DNA from: SZUA-1377 sp964622255
GTDB taxonomy: Bacteria; Campylobacterota; Campylobacteria; Campylobacterales; QNZT01
DNA length: 64,000 nt
Direction: 5' to 3'
NCBI GenBank assembly: GCA_964622255.1
Contig: CAZUPK010000098.1
Location: 36,140 to 100,139, forward strand
A program made the position numbers and the translations under genes. Below, piece by piece: positions 43,156 through 52,978 of this stretch (position 1 is the first letter of the stretch; every line of letters begins with the position of its first letter). The notes under the pieces are model-generated. The model worked only from the letters and a program-made list of their open reading frames with translations. It searched no databases and was not told the origin of the DNA.

Positions 43156-44046
43156 ATGACAACAAAAATAGCATATCAAGGAGTAACAGGAGCATATAGT
43201 GAACAAGCCTGCAAAAGTGCATATCCAAATCTTACACCAATAGCTTGTGAAACTTTTTTAGATGCTATGAAAATGGTGGAAGAGGGTAAAGCAATATATG
43301 CGATGATACCTCTTGAAAACTCAACTGCAGGAAGGGTAGAGGAAATATATAGGCTTATTCCGAAGATGAAGCTACATGTTGTTGGAGAACATTTTGAACC
43401 AGTTGTTCACTGCCTTTTAGGGGTAAGGGGGAGTAAAAAAGGGGATATAAAGTATGTAGCTTCACATCCTCAAGCACTAGCTCAATGCCAAAATAATATC
43501 CTAAAACTAGGACTTACTTCCATAGTAAAACTAGATACTGCGGGAAGTGCAAAAGAGATAAAAGAGTTAAATGACAGCTCTTTTGGTGCTATAGCATCAA
43601 AGTTAGCTTCAAAGATATATGATTTGGAACTTTTACAAGAGCATTTTGAAGATGTAAGGGGGAATACTACAAGATTTTTTATACTTTCAAAAGATAAATA
43701 TATACCGCCATATAAAAAAAAGAAAAACTATATAACATCTATCATCTTCCAAGTAAGAGATATTCCGGCAGCTTTATATAAAGCACTTGGTGGATTTGCA
43801 ACAAATGGCATAAATTTGCTAAAACTTGAAAGTTATGCGATGGAGGGAACTCTAAATGCTACAGGATTTCATGTTGATATAGAGGGGCATATAGATTCAA
43901 CTTGTATGAAAAGAGCTTTGGAAGAGTTAGAGTTTTTTTCAAGTGAAATAAAGATTTTAGGAACTTATGAAAGTCATAGGTTAAGAGGAAAACTTTGTGA
44001 TAAAACCCCAACTCCTGTTATGATTAAAACATCAACTCTTCTTTGA
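43156..44046 (+). CDS. pheA: Prephenate dehydratase
   Basis: 296 residues without a chorismate-mutase domain. Dehydratase domain 1-185 (AYQGVTGAYSEQA; GNTTRFF near 173-179 with the catalytic Thr) and a C-terminal ACT domain (about 195-275; GGFATNGINLLKLES) for phenylalanine feedback. The last residues, ending VMIKTSTLL, extend past the usual family end, and the 3' end overlaps the convergent cbiB gene by 73 bp. Confidence 0.92.
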   Translation: MTTKIAYQGVTGAYSEQACKSAYPNLTPIACETFLDAMKMVEEGKAIYAMIPLENSTAGRVEEIYRLIPKMKLHVVGEHFEPVVHCLLGVRGSKKGDIKYVASHPQALAQCQNNILKLGLTSIVKLDTAGSAKEIKELNDSSFGAIASKLASKIYDLELLQEHFEDVRGNTTRFFILSKDKYIPPYKKKKNYITSIIFQVRDIPAALYKALGGFATNGINLLKLESYAMEGTLNATGFHVDIEGHIDSTCMKRALEELEFFSSEIKILGTYESHRLRGKLCDKTPTPVMIKTSTLL

Positions 44047-44846
44047 GTTTGCAAAGCTTTTAAAACATCATCTTTTTTTATCCTCTCTCTTCCCTCTCCA
44101 AAATATGGTTTTTTCTTCACTTTTCCAAAATATTTTGTATCTCCTCCAAGTTTTACTCCCACTCTATAAGCCATAGCACATATAGGATATCCAGCATTTG
44201 GACTTTCATAAAATCTTGCACAAGAAAATATCTTTTTTATATCTCCTCCTATTATGATAGCAGTTATCCTTGAGGGAATAAAGTTTGCCAAATCATCAAG
44301 TTTTGCACTAAAATATCCAAAGTTTTCATATCTTTTTATTTTGTATCCGACCATACTATCAAGAGTATTTATCGCCTTATAGACAAATGCCCCTTTTAGT
44401 CCAAAAATCAAAAGATAAAATAAGGGTGCAACCACTCCATCACTCAAATTTTCTGCATAAGTTTCTATGGAAGCTTTATAAATATCGCTTTGACTTAACT
44501 CTTTTGTATCACGACTTACAAGATATTTTATATTTTGTGGCTTGTTTATAACTTTTTTAACTTCATCATAAAGCATCTTTGAAGATATGGCTATTGATGC
44601 AAGTATCGCTAAAACAAAGGTATTTGTTACAAAACTTTCTATAAAAAAAGTTACTAAAAAAACACTTCCAACTACAAATAAAGTTAATATGGCTCCTCTA
44701 ACTTTAGAGTCTTCATAAAAGTTTTTTTCAAACCACTTTATCATATCTCCCATATAAATAATAGGATGTTTATAACCTTTGATAAAGTTAAACTCACCAA
44801 AAACTCTATCTATCAGATATGCTAAAAGTGCTAAGTGAGGATACAA
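43974..44846 (-). CDS. cbiB: Adenosylcobinamide-phosphate synthase CbiB
   Basis: 290 residues, membrane protein attaching aminopropanol phosphate to adenosylcobyric acid. ALLAYLIDRVFGEFNFIKGYKHPI at the start, ETYAENLSDGVVAPLFYLLIFG, NTLDSMVGYKIKRYENFGYFSAKLDDLANFIPSRITA and the C-terminal PNAGYPICAMAYRVGVKLGG are diagnostic. Overlaps cobQ upstream by 16 bp and converges with pheA. Confidence 0.94.
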   Translation of the reverse strand: MYPHLALLAYLIDRVFGEFNFIKGYKHPIIYMGDMIKWFEKNFYEDSKVRGAILTLFVVGSVFLVTFFIESFVTNTFVLAILASIAISSKMLYDEVKKVINKPQNIKYLVSRDTKELSQSDIYKASIETYAENLSDGVVAPLFYLLIFGLKGAFVYKAINTLDSMVGYKIKRYENFGYFSAKLDDLANFIPSRITAIIIGGDIKKIFSCARFYESPNAGYPICAMAYRVGVKLGGDTKYFGKVKKKPYFGEGRERIKKDDVLKALQTQRRVDVLIITGVGVLSQSFPLNL

Positions 44847-46195
44847 GAAAGCAGTCCTTTTACATCTAAGTTTTCTTTCATAACAGCCATAAACTCTTCT
44901 ATCTTTTTTCTTTTATACTCTCTAAAGTTATAGCCCTTGTAGCTACTATCTATCTTTTTAAAGATAAACTCTCTTAACTTATCACTATCAAAAACTTCAT
45001 GAACAAATGTTGCATAGATATTTCCATTATGATAGAATAATGGATACTTTTTAGCCCTTCCCTCATGCAGCTCAAACCCCTCAAGCTCTATGCCGAAAAT
45101 ATTGTAACTACTACGATTTAATATCTTCTTTTCATAAAACTCTACATCATCGTCGATAAGTCCTAAACCCTTCTCATTTCCAACTCTTTTACAAAGCTTT
45201 TCAAATCCTCCGCATATCCCAAACAAAATCCCCTTAAAACTCTTTATCCTTCTATCCAATCCACTTCTTTTAAGCCACTTAAGATCTTCTATAGTTAGCT
45301 TACTTCCGGGTAAAATAACCATATCAAACCTGTCAAGACTCATATTACCAAAAACAAACTCTACCTCCACCTCGCTATCGGCAAGCAGAGATTCAAAGTC
45401 GTTATAGTTACTCATCGTAGGATATTTTATAACTGCAACTTTTATCTTTATACCACTTTTTGCTTGAGTATAGTTTAAAAGTGATGCCGAATCCTCAAAG
45501 CCAAGATTTAAAGGATGATATGGCAAAACTCCAAAAACTTTCAATCCAAACTCTTCTTCGATAATCCTAACTCCTTTGTTAAAAAGAGTTTTATCTCCTT
45601 GAAACTTGTTTACTATAACACCTATGACATTTTTTTGAAGCTCTTTTGGCAAAAGATGATAGACTCCGTAAATAGAAGCAAAAACTCCGCCCTTTTGAAT
45701 ATCTGCTACAAGGATTATCTTTGTGTTAAAAGTTTTTGCTATGAAGATATTTGATAGATCTTTATCCATAAGATTTAACTCCACAGGACTTCCCGCTCCC
45801 TCGGCCACAACTACATCAAAACTCTTTTTTAACTCTTCAAAGTTTCTTTTTACGATAGGCTTAAGCCTATCTATATCTTTATAATAACTTCTTACATTCA
45901 TCTCTTCCACTGTCCTACCCTCAACGATAAGACTTGAGCTACTTCCTCGCCCGGACTTTAAAAGCACAGGGTTTATGTGAAAAGTAGTCTTTAAGTTTAA
46001 AATCTCTTTTGCTTGAAAGTATTGAGCAACAGCTATTTCACTGTTATCATCGGCTACTTTGGCATTGTTAGAGACATTTTGAGCTTTAAAGGGAGTAACT
46101 TTTACTCCTGCTTCTTGCAAAAGCTTTGCTATGACAAAGGTTATGGTTGATTTTCCGGCATCACTGCTTGTGCCAAAGATAGAGATATCATTCAA
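44831..46195 (-). CDS. cobQ: Cobyric acid synthase CobQ
   Basis: 454 residues. N-terminal P-loop GTSSDAGKST (8-17), VAEGAGSPVELNLMDKDLSN, and a C-terminal glutamine-amidotransferase-like domain with GICGGFEKLCK carrying the nucleophile Cys and HEGR later. Amidates adenosylcobyrinic diamide. Slightly short of the usual ~490 residues. Coupled to cbiB; separated from cobD by the AAA-ATPase gene. Confidence 0.93.
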   Translation of the reverse strand: MNDISIFGTSSDAGKSTITFVIAKLLQEAGVKVTPFKAQNVSNNAKVADDNSEIAVAQYFQAKEILNLKTTFHINPVLLKSGRGSSSSLIVEGRTVEEMNVRSYYKDIDRLKPIVKRNFEELKKSFDVVVAEGAGSPVELNLMDKDLSNIFIAKTFNTKIILVADIQKGGVFASIYGVYHLLPKELQKNVIGVIVNKFQGDKTLFNKGVRIIEEEFGLKVFGVLPYHPLNLGFEDSASLLNYTQAKSGIKIKVAVIKYPTMSNYNDFESLLADSEVEVEFVFGNMSLDRFDMVILPGSKLTIEDLKWLKRSGLDRRIKSFKGILFGICGGFEKLCKRVGNEKGLGLIDDDVEFYEKKILNRSSYNIFGIELEGFELHEGRAKKYPLFYHNGNIYATFVHEVFDSDKLREFIFKKIDSSYKGYNFREYKRKKIEEFMAVMKENLDVKGLLSCILT

Positions 46196-46257
46196 GGCTC
46201 AAGGCTTTACTTTTTACTTTTATCATTTTCCATTTTCCATTGGTATAATAAAAAGAC
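46196..46257. repeat. Spacer built of doubled short repeats
   Basis: Between cobQ and the AAA-ATPase gene, three successive short units each occur twice on the minus strand: TGGAAAA, AAAGTA-type and GCCTTGA. A TATTATAC-like box near 46243-46250 could be a minus-strand promoter for cobQ. The pattern may mark an insertion junction. Confidence 0.4.
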
Positions 46258-47943
46258 TTAAGCCCACTCACAATAGAGCAACTCAAATCCTCTAAATATA
46301 ACAATGATAGATTTATCTATCTTAAACTTTGAGGTTTGTTTATATTTTTCTATCTGTTTTATTGCCTGGTTTACGGCACTATTTAGTTTTGTCTTATCTA
46401 TACTATCGCTTTGTTTAAAAAATTTAAACTCTATAAGTATATTTGGTATATTATCTTTTATATTTGGAGCTTTTAGTAGCAAAATATCGCTATATCCTTT
46501 ATTTAACTCCATTTCACTGATACTTGCATACAATCTGTTTAATGAAAAATATGTCATATAAAACATCTTTATATCACTCTCAAGCGATATAAGATCTCTT
46601 ATAGAAGTTGTTTCATCTAAGATTTTTGCAAGGTATTTAAATAACTCTAATGAGTTATCATAAGCCAAATCATAAATCAAATCACTAAATATTTGGATAT
46701 TTAAGTTTAATGTATCTGTTTCACTTAACATTGTATTTAAAAACTCTGCCATTATTACTCTGATAGTTTGATTTGGTATATGTAGTTTTATTTTACCCCT
46801 TTTTACTCCATCTATGCTAATAAGTCCAAGATAATACAAAAGTGATATAAAGTTTTCCTGTTTTAGCAATTCATATGAGGAAAAACTATCTTTTATAGTA
46901 TCTACCAATATATAATTTTGAGCAAATAGAGTTTTTAAAACATTGAAGTTACCGTTTAGTTTATTGTTGGTATGAACAAGATACTTTAGTTTGGAATAAT
47001 CAGTTCGGACATTTATATCTATGAGGTTATCTGGTTCATCTTTAGTAATTTTTAACTTATCTATATAGTATAAAACCATATCTGTATTGTAGATAGTATT
47101 TGTTCTTTTTTTATTAAATTTATAATTGTTATACCATTTTTTGATATTTTCTTTTTTTGATTCATAAAAACTTTGAAGTTTATAGTATTTAATCATATCT
47201 TCAAATTCACTCTCAGTAATTCCAAGCATATCGTTAAAATGGTATTCATTTGTGATATTTTTACCTATATTGCTCCCACTTGTTACATCAAATAGTGCAA
47301 GTGGAGATACACCGGTAAAAAACATCTTTTTCAAAAGGGAATCATTTTCATTCGTCAAAGCTTTTAATAGTTTGAAAAACTCTTTATAAACTGCTTCAGT
47401 TGAGCTTACAAGTTTGTTGTATTGTTTTTTATCATTCATTAAAAGGTCGTTCATAAAATTATCATATTCATCTATAAGAACATATATCTTGGTATCGGGA
47501 TGAGTTTGTTTTAAAGTTTTCAATACTTTATTTAAATTATTATGAGTTGGAATATTAAAATCAAAATCAACATTAAAACCATACATGTCAAGAAAATTTT
47601 TTATTTGAATATTGCAGTAGTAACTAAAATTTTCATCAACATTCCCTTTGGTTGAAACGGCACTAAAATCAAATTTTAAAATACAAAAGCTATTTTTTAG
47701 TTTTGTGGGGTTTTTATATATATAGCAATCTTTTAAAAGTTCGAAATCTTTTTCATATATTTTATTATAATAAAAATCAAGCATATTTAAAAACAGACTT
47801 TTTCCAAACCTTCTAGGACGAATAAGATATAAAAAATTCCCATATTCTTCTATAAGAGGTATATAATTTGTTTTATCAACATAGTAATAACCCTCTTTTA
47901 AAACCCTTTTAAAATCACTAAGTCCATAAGGGATTGGTTTCAT
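46258..47943 (-). CDS. AAA-ATPase-like / PD-(D/E)XK nuclease-family protein
   Basis: 561 residues. The N-terminus (PIPYGLSDFKRVLKEGYYYVDKTNYI) and the P-loop variant IRPRRFGKSLFLNML near 41-55 match the AAA-ATPase-like family PF09820. VYVLIDEYDNFMNDLL-type Walker B lies near 157-170. The last ~120 residues (YADILLLKAP-like GYSDILLLKAPNIK then LIEFKFFK) fit the PD-(D/E)XK nuclease domain often fused to it (PF08011). Such genes occur in scattered copies and their role is unknown. It sits inside the cobalamin operon, same strand. Confidence 0.85.
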   Translation of the reverse strand: MKPIPYGLSDFKRVLKEGYYYVDKTNYIPLIEEYGNFLYLIRPRRFGKSLFLNMLDFYYNKIYEKDFELLKDCYIYKNPTKLKNSFCILKFDFSAVSTKGNVDENFSYYCNIQIKNFLDMYGFNVDFDFNIPTHNNLNKVLKTLKQTHPDTKIYVLIDEYDNFMNDLLMNDKKQYNKLVSSTEAVYKEFFKLLKALTNENDSLLKKMFFTGVSPLALFDVTSGSNIGKNITNEYHFNDMLGITESEFEDMIKYYKLQSFYESKKENIKKWYNNYKFNKKRTNTIYNTDMVLYYIDKLKITKDEPDNLIDINVRTDYSKLKYLVHTNNKLNGNFNVLKTLFAQNYILVDTIKDSFSSYELLKQENFISLLYYLGLISIDGVKRGKIKLHIPNQTIRVIMAEFLNTMLSETDTLNLNIQIFSDLIYDLAYDNSLELFKYLAKILDETTSIRDLISLESDIKMFYMTYFSLNRLYASISEMELNKGYSDILLLKAPNIKDNIPNILIEFKFFKQSDSIDKTKLNSAVNQAIKQIEKYKQTSKFKIDKSIIVIFRGFELLYCEWA

Positions 47944-47975
47944 CCATATCCTTTGGTTATTTAAGAATTATTTTA

Positions 47976-48971
47976 TCATAAAAGTAATAAAGATCTAAAA
48001 TCAAAACCTTTTTTAACCGCTATTCTAACAAAACTATCATCTAAAAAGTCAAAGTTTGAACAATCTCTTATCATAATGCACCTCTTTTGGACTCTTTTTT
48101 GAAACTCTTTTGCCGTTAAGTCTTTTAGTTTTACCAAAACAAAATTTGCCGATGAGGGATATATCTTTTTAACAAAACTTAAACTTTCTAAACTTTTTAA
48201 AAGTCTTTTTTTAGCCTTTTTGTTTTCTTTAAAAGTTCTTTTTATAAAGCTCTTATCTTTTAAAGCCTCTAAAATATAGTTTTTATCAAACTCGGAGATT
48301 TTCCATAAAGGCTCATACTTTTTTAGTTTTTTTATATTTTTTTTATTTGAGATGATGATACCAACTCTAACTCCCGCACTTGAGTAAAACTTTGTGAGTG
48401 ATTTTAGGATATAGAGCTTTTTATAACTTTTTAAAAAAGATACCGCACTCTTGCAGTTTTTGCAAAACTCTAAAAAACTCTCATCAACTAAAACGGTGGC
48501 TTTTTTTTTCTTCCAAAGTTTAAAAAGTTTTTTTAGTTTATAGTATCTACCATCCGGAGTTGAAGGATTTACAAAGATAACAAGAGAGTTTTTGGGTATA
48601 TCTTCATAGAGATTTTTAAACCTATCTATCAAAACAACCTCTTTTTTAAAAAGTTTTGATGCTCTTTTATACTCCAAATATGCAGGAGAATAAATAACAA
48701 CCTTTTTACTTTTAACTCTACTAAAAAAAGAGTATATGGCTGAAGTTGCACCGTTAAAGAGTTCTATTTGAGACTTTTTTACTTTAAATTTTTTTGATAA
48801 AGCTTTATAGAGTTTGTCATAGTTTGGATATGAAAAGATAGAAAGATTGTTAAAATCTTTTTTTATTTTTGGCTTTATGAAGTTTATATTTGAAGAGAGA
48901 TCCAAAACCTCTTTACACCCTGTTTTTTCTTTAAAAGTTGTTATATCGCCTCCGTGAGAGTAGGTTTTCAT
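47976..48971 (-). CDS. cobD: Threonine-phosphate decarboxylase-like aminotransferase (CobD)
   Basis: 331 residues, fold type I PLP enzyme. It starts YSHGGDITTFKEKTGCKEVLDLSSNINF, typical of CobD/CobC rather than HisC; FVNPSTPDGRYY, VDESFLEF and the PLP-lysine segment LKSLTKFYSSAGVRVG follow. It would make aminopropanol phosphate for the step catalysed by CbiB. Extremely Lys-rich. First gene of the cobalamin run on this strand. Confidence 0.85.
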   Translation of the reverse strand: MKTYSHGGDITTFKEKTGCKEVLDLSSNINFIKPKIKKDFNNLSIFSYPNYDKLYKALSKKFKVKKSQIELFNGATSAIYSFFSRVKSKKVVIYSPAYLEYKRASKLFKKEVVLIDRFKNLYEDIPKNSLVIFVNPSTPDGRYYKLKKLFKLWKKKKATVLVDESFLEFCKNCKSAVSFLKSYKKLYILKSLTKFYSSAGVRVGIIISNKKNIKKLKKYEPLWKISEFDKNYILEALKDKSFIKRTFKENKKAKKRLLKSLESLSFVKKIYPSSANFVLVKLKDLTAKEFQKRVQKRCIMIRDCSNFDFLDDSFVRIAVKKGFDFRSLLLL

Positions 48972-49245
48972 AAGTTTATACCATCTTTAAAAAAATTTAT
49001 CATATCTACAATCATTTGTTATTTTTATCTTCCAAAAATGAGATGCTTTATACTCAAATGAGGTACTCATCTCTTAAAAGTAGGGAAATATCGGTTATAT
49101 ACTTGCTATTTCTTACTTTGATGATATTATAGCAAATATTCAAAAAATTAGCAATACCTTTTTCAATTCATCCCTGTCTTAGAGAACGGAGTTTTCTTGA
49201 AAAAATTGTGATAAAGCTAAGATTATTGTTTAGAAGTTCCCTATA
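48972..49245. other. Intergenic region, no feature recognised
   Basis: 274 bp between the cobD-like and lysR-type genes, both on the minus strand. I see no ORF, no strong hairpin with T-run and no cobalamin-riboswitch-like conserved box. A GAGATG/CATCTC pair near 49040-49073 could form a weak stem. Confidence 0.4.
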
Positions 49246-50151
49246 TTAAATCTTATTTTCTTTCATAATAAAATCAACCATTTTTTCAAGATAAACATCG
49301 TGTTTTCTATCTTTTATATAACCTACATAGAAATTTCTTTTAAATCTTAGCCCCTTTATTTTAGCACAAAAAAGTCTGCCCGCTTCAACTTCATCCTCTA
49401 TAGCAACCTTAGAAATGATAGCGACAGTTTGTTTATCTTCTAAACTTTTAGAAGCCCTCAAAACGGTTTGAACAAGTGCAGTTGCGGAGGTAACTGTTGA
49501 GGCTACATCAAAAGCTTTGCACTCTAGTCCTGCTTCATCAAAAGTATCTGCTATAACTTTTCTAGTATGTGACTCTTCATCTCTACAAACCCAGTTAAAA
49601 TTTACTAAGTCATCGGGATTTACATATCTTGGTAGAGGTTGATTTGAGAAGATTACAAACTCATCTTCAAGCCACTCTCTATAGATGATACCATCTTTAA
49701 AGATGGGTGATTCTATCAAAGCTAGATCTATCTTTTTATTTAAAAGTTCCTCCAAGACCTTCTCCGAAAGATCTATCTGAACTAAAACATCGTTTTCTAT
49801 AACTTTTTTGGCTCCATTTAAAAAACTTGGTAACACATAGTTTCCTATGGTAAATGATGCTCCTATAACAAAGGTAAGCTCTTTATTCATAATCTTTATG
49901 ATCTCTTTTTCAACATTACTTATACACTTATTTAGTCTTAGAGCAACTCTGTAAAGCTCTTCACCACTTTTTGTAAGAGTAATACCGTTTTTCTTTCTCT
50001 CTATTATCCTGGTATCTAAAAAATCTTCAAGCCATTTTATCTGTTGAGTAACAGCCGGCTGTGATATACCCAACCTTTTAGAAGCTTTTGAAAAACTTTT
50101 TTCTTTGACTATCGCCAAAAAAGTTTCTAATTTTGCAAAATCTTTTAACAT
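49246..50151 (-). CDS. LysR-family transcriptional regulator
   Basis: 301 residues. Winged helix-turn-helix 5-64 (LETFLAIVKEKSFSKASKRLGISQPAVTQQIKWLED), then an effector domain from about 90. The domain type resembles CysB/CbbR-like regulators, but no target is obvious: neither flanking gene is divergent from it in the usual LysR arrangement. A 171-bp gap with no clear repeats lies upstream. Confidence 0.9.
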   Translation of the reverse strand: MLKDFAKLETFLAIVKEKSFSKASKRLGISQPAVTQQIKWLEDFLDTRIIERKKNGITLTKSGEELYRVALRLNKCISNVEKEIIKIMNKELTFVIGASFTIGNYVLPSFLNGAKKVIENDVLVQIDLSEKVLEELLNKKIDLALIESPIFKDGIIYREWLEDEFVIFSNQPLPRYVNPDDLVNFNWVCRDEESHTRKVIADTFDEAGLECKAFDVASTVTSATALVQTVLRASKSLEDKQTVAIISKVAIEDEVEAGRLFCAKIKGLRFKRNFYVGYIKDRKHDVYLEKMVDFIMKENKI

Positions 50152-50322
50152 AAGACACCTTTATAATTTGTGTTCTAATTATAACAAAAAATAATAAAAT
50201 AAAGATAAATATAGTTTTACCTAATACTCTTACACAACACCCCTATATCTTGTTTTATCATATGGAAATTTAATCTCTTTTTTTCTTGTTCAGTTTTTGG
50301 GAAGAAGCATAGTCAATAAAAA

Positions 50323-51108
50323 TCAATTACCAAATACTATATCAAAGACACTTTTGTGTGAGATTTCACTAAGTCTTATGCTGAAGTTTTTTATACGGGA
50401 TTTTATGATAGAGTTTGCTTTTTGGGGCATTACATCTAAAAGTAAAAAGTATATCTCATTTCTCTTTTTATCTATGTAGATACCATCTTTTTCTCTTAGT
50501 ATTTTTTTTAGGTTATATTTTGATATATCCATATCACTTTCATATGTATATCTTAAACTTGTGAAACAAACTCTCTTTTTTATAAGTTCATCAATCCTTT
50601 TTTCAAACTCATTTTGTTCATATATAATATCAATAGGTTTAATATTTTGAAGTCTTTTTGAGTAAAAGGCATTCATAAGCTCTTTTTGGATTTCAAAGAT
50701 ATACTCTTCTAAGTCACTATCAAGTTTTATAACTTTACTTACCCCTTGAAGATACTCTTCCAAAAGGTCTAACTTTCTATAGTTAGAGCTATCAACTATG
50801 TGGATAAATTTACAATTTAGATGTCTATTTATGATATTTTCTAAAAGCATATTTTCGAGTTTTTTATTATTTTTATTGTATAAAACAATATCCATTTGGG
50901 AGAGTATTGTTAGATCTGTATCATAAGGATCACCCATAGTATAGTAGTTGATTCCATCTATATCATTGAAAATAAAATAATTTAACTTTTTCATATCATC
51001 ATTGTCGCTAAGCAAAACGATATTTAACTCTTTATCTACATTGTTATCAAGCAAAGACAGCTCTATTAGCAAATCATCTATCCTATTTTTTGTTACAACA
51101 TCATCCAT
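50323..51108 (-). CDS. Doubly degenerate receiver/GGDEF protein
   Basis: 261 residues, cytoplasmic. Residues 28-145 follow the receiver pattern (NIVLLSDNDD; MDIVLYN with Asn78 where the phospho-Asp would be; VIKLDSDLEEY). Residues about 170-260 follow the end of a GGDEF domain (LKKILREKDGIYIDKKRNEIYFLLLDVMPQKANSIIKSRI) but with no GGDEF signature. Neither phosphorylation nor cyclase activity is expected. AGGG ribosome site before the ATG. It is divergent from the moxR/bat operon, and may regulate it; that is inference. Confidence 0.6.
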   Translation of the reverse strand: MDDVVTKNRIDDLLIELSLLDNNVDKELNIVLLSDNDDMKKLNYFIFNDIDGINYYTMGDPYDTDLTILSQMDIVLYNKNNKKLENMLLENIINRHLNCKFIHIVDSSNYRKLDLLEEYLQGVSKVIKLDSDLEEYIFEIQKELMNAFYSKRLQNIKPIDIIYEQNEFEKRIDELIKKRVCFTSLRYTYESDMDISKYNLKKILREKDGIYIDKKRNEIYFLLLDVMPQKANSIIKSRIKNFSIRLSEISHKSVFDIVFGN

Positions 51109-51209
51109 AAATTTTCCCTATTTTGCAATTTGCTGTAACTAAATCGACATTTTTTTATCTTTCTTTAATATCTTTCGATAAAATCCATAAAAACATAAAG
51201 GGAGATATT
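51109..51209. promoter_or_regulatory. Divergent promoter region upstream of moxR
   Basis: 101 bp between the degenerate receiver/GGDEF gene and moxR. GATAAAAT near 51176-51184 is a plausible -10 toward moxR, and AAAGGGAGA (51197-51205) its ribosome site. No clear operator repeats seen. Confidence 0.4.
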
Positions 51210-52145
51210 ATGGCCAATCTACTTTTAAGAATAAAAGATGAGATATCAAAATCTATCATAGGACAAGAAAAGATGATAGACTCACTTTTGATAGCACTTA
51301 TATGTGATGGCCATATACTTTTAGAGGGACTTCCAGGATTTGCAAAAACTACTACCGTAAATGTTTTGGCAAAAACTTTAGGATTGGAGTTTAAAAGAGT
51401 TCAATTTACTCCCGATCTCTTACCATCAGACATCATAGGTAGTGAGATATATGATATCAAAACCTCAGAGTTTAAGATAAAAAAAGGACCCATCTTTACA
51501 AATCTTCTCTTAGCCGATGAGATAAATAGAGCTCCTGCTAAAGTTCAATCAGCTCTTTTAGAAGCTATGGCTGAAAAACAGGTAACTATAGGGGATACTA
51601 CTTTTAAACTAGAATCTCCTTTTTTAACTCTTGCTACACAAAATCCCATAGAACAAGAGGGAGCTTACAACCTTCCAGAAGCTCAGCTTGATAGATTTAT
51701 GTTAAAAGTTGTGGTTGAGTATAACACGAAGGAGCAAGAAAAACAAATCATAGATCTCATAACAAAAACAAGAGTGTATCAAACAAAGCAGATAGCAGAC
51801 TTAGAAAAATTACAAAAAACAAAAGAAGCTGTAGAAAGAGTCCATATAGATGAAGAGTTAAAAGAGTATATAGTAAAACTTATTTTTGCAACAAGAGAGC
51901 CTAGTGAAACTCTAAAAAACTATATAGATTTTGGAGCAAGTCCAAGAGCTTCTATAGCACTCTATAAAGCATCAAAAGCTTATGCATACTTACAAAAAAG
52001 AGATTATGTAACTCCTGTGGATATAGCGATTATGGCGAAAGATGTTTTAAGACATCGTATCATCTTAAGCTATGATGCCATAGCAGAAGATAAAACAAGT
52101 GAAGAGATTATAAATATGATACTTGAGGAAGTTTTACTACCTTGA
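51210..52145 (+). CDS. MoxR-family AAA+ ATPase
   Basis: 311 residues from the ATG at 51210, which has AAAGGGAGA before it; an upstream in-frame ATG at 51123 adds 29 residues in the promoter region and is rejected. Walker A GLPGFAKTT near 45-53, Walker B LLADEINRAP, sensor ATQNPIEQEGAYNLPEAQLDRF, C-terminal lid from about 220. MoxR proteins chaperone metal or complex assembly with VWA partners encoded next to them, as here. Confidence 0.94.
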   Translation: MANLLLRIKDEISKSIIGQEKMIDSLLIALICDGHILLEGLPGFAKTTTVNVLAKTLGLEFKRVQFTPDLLPSDIIGSEIYDIKTSEFKIKKGPIFTNLLLADEINRAPAKVQSALLEAMAEKQVTIGDTTFKLESPFLTLATQNPIEQEGAYNLPEAQLDRFMLKVVVEYNTKEQEKQIIDLITKTRVYQTKQIADLEKLQKTKEAVERVHIDEELKEYIVKLIFATREPSETLKNYIDFGASPRASIALYKASKAYAYLQKRDYVTPVDIAIMAKDVLRHRIILSYDAIAEDKTSEEIINMILEEVLLP

Positions 52146-52978
52146 AAACAAAAGCAAAAAATCTCGTCATAAGAACAAAAAGAGCGGTTTTTAGCGAATA
52201 CTTAGCAAATCATTCTAGCATATTTGATGGGGATGGGCTTGATTTTAGCGAGTTAAGAGAGTATGTTAGTGGGGATGACGCGAAACGAATAGATCATAAA
52301 ACAAGTGCTAAAAAGCAAAAACCATATATGAAAGTGTATAAAAGTGAAAGAGAGTTAAATATAGCAGTCTTTTTACTTCTAAGTGGTAGTGTTTACTTTG
52401 GAACAAAAGTGCAAAAACAAGAACTTATTGCACAAATTCTCTCTATCATAGGGGTCTTAGCCATAAGATATCAAGATAGATTTAGTTCATATATCTATAC
52501 GGATAAGATAGAAAGCTTCATAAAATCATCTAAAAAACTTTCATTTGTTACAAAAGCAGTTGAAGATGTTTTAGAGTTTTATCCGGTGGGAAAGAGTTTG
52601 AGTCTAAAAAACCTTGAACTTGAGATAAAAAAACATATCAAAAAAAGCTCTATCATCTTTTTGATAGGAGACTTTTTTGACTATGTAGAGTTAAGAAAGT
52701 TAAATATCAAACACGAACTCTTCGTTATCATAGTTAGAGATAGATTTGAAGAGGAGTTAGCTGATATCTCTATGGTTCATCTACTTGATGCCTCAACCAA
52801 AAAGTCTCTCTTTGTCAATATGGATGGTTCCTTAGTAAAAGAGTATAACAAAAAAATCAAAGAGTATGATCACTCTTTATATGAAAAGTTAAAAAAAGAT
52901 AAAGTAAAATTTGTAAAAATCTATACAGATGAAAATCCTGTTAAAAACTTAAAAAGACTATTTATGGGGAAAAGATGA
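52142..52978 (+). CDS. DUF58-family protein
   Basis: 278 residues from TTG overlapping the moxR stop. DFSELREYVSGDDAKRIDHKTSAKKQKPYMKVYKSERELNIAVFL is the DUF58 signature (about 36-80), normally followed by a VWA-like fold; the MIDAS serine pattern is replaced by LLSGSVYFG. Invariant partner of MoxR in Bat-type operons. Cytoplasmic. Confidence 0.9.
   Translation: MKTKAKNLVIRTKRAVFSEYLANHSSIFDGDGLDFSELREYVSGDDAKRIDHKTSAKKQKPYMKVYKSERELNIAVFLLLSGSVYFGTKVQKQELIAQILSIIGVLAIRYQDRFSSYIYTDKIESFIKSSKKLSFVTKAVEDVLEFYPVGKSLSLKNLELEIKKHIKKSSIIFLIGDFFDYVELRKLNIKHELFVIIVRDRFEEELADISMVHLLDASTKKSLFVNMDGSLVKEYNKKIKEYDHSLYEKLKKDKVKFVKIYTDENPVKNLKRLFMGKR

Noticed and set aside
48972..49245. Possible cobalamin riboswitch before cobD
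   Set aside because: No B12-box-like conserved core or multi-stem layout could be found on the minus strand.
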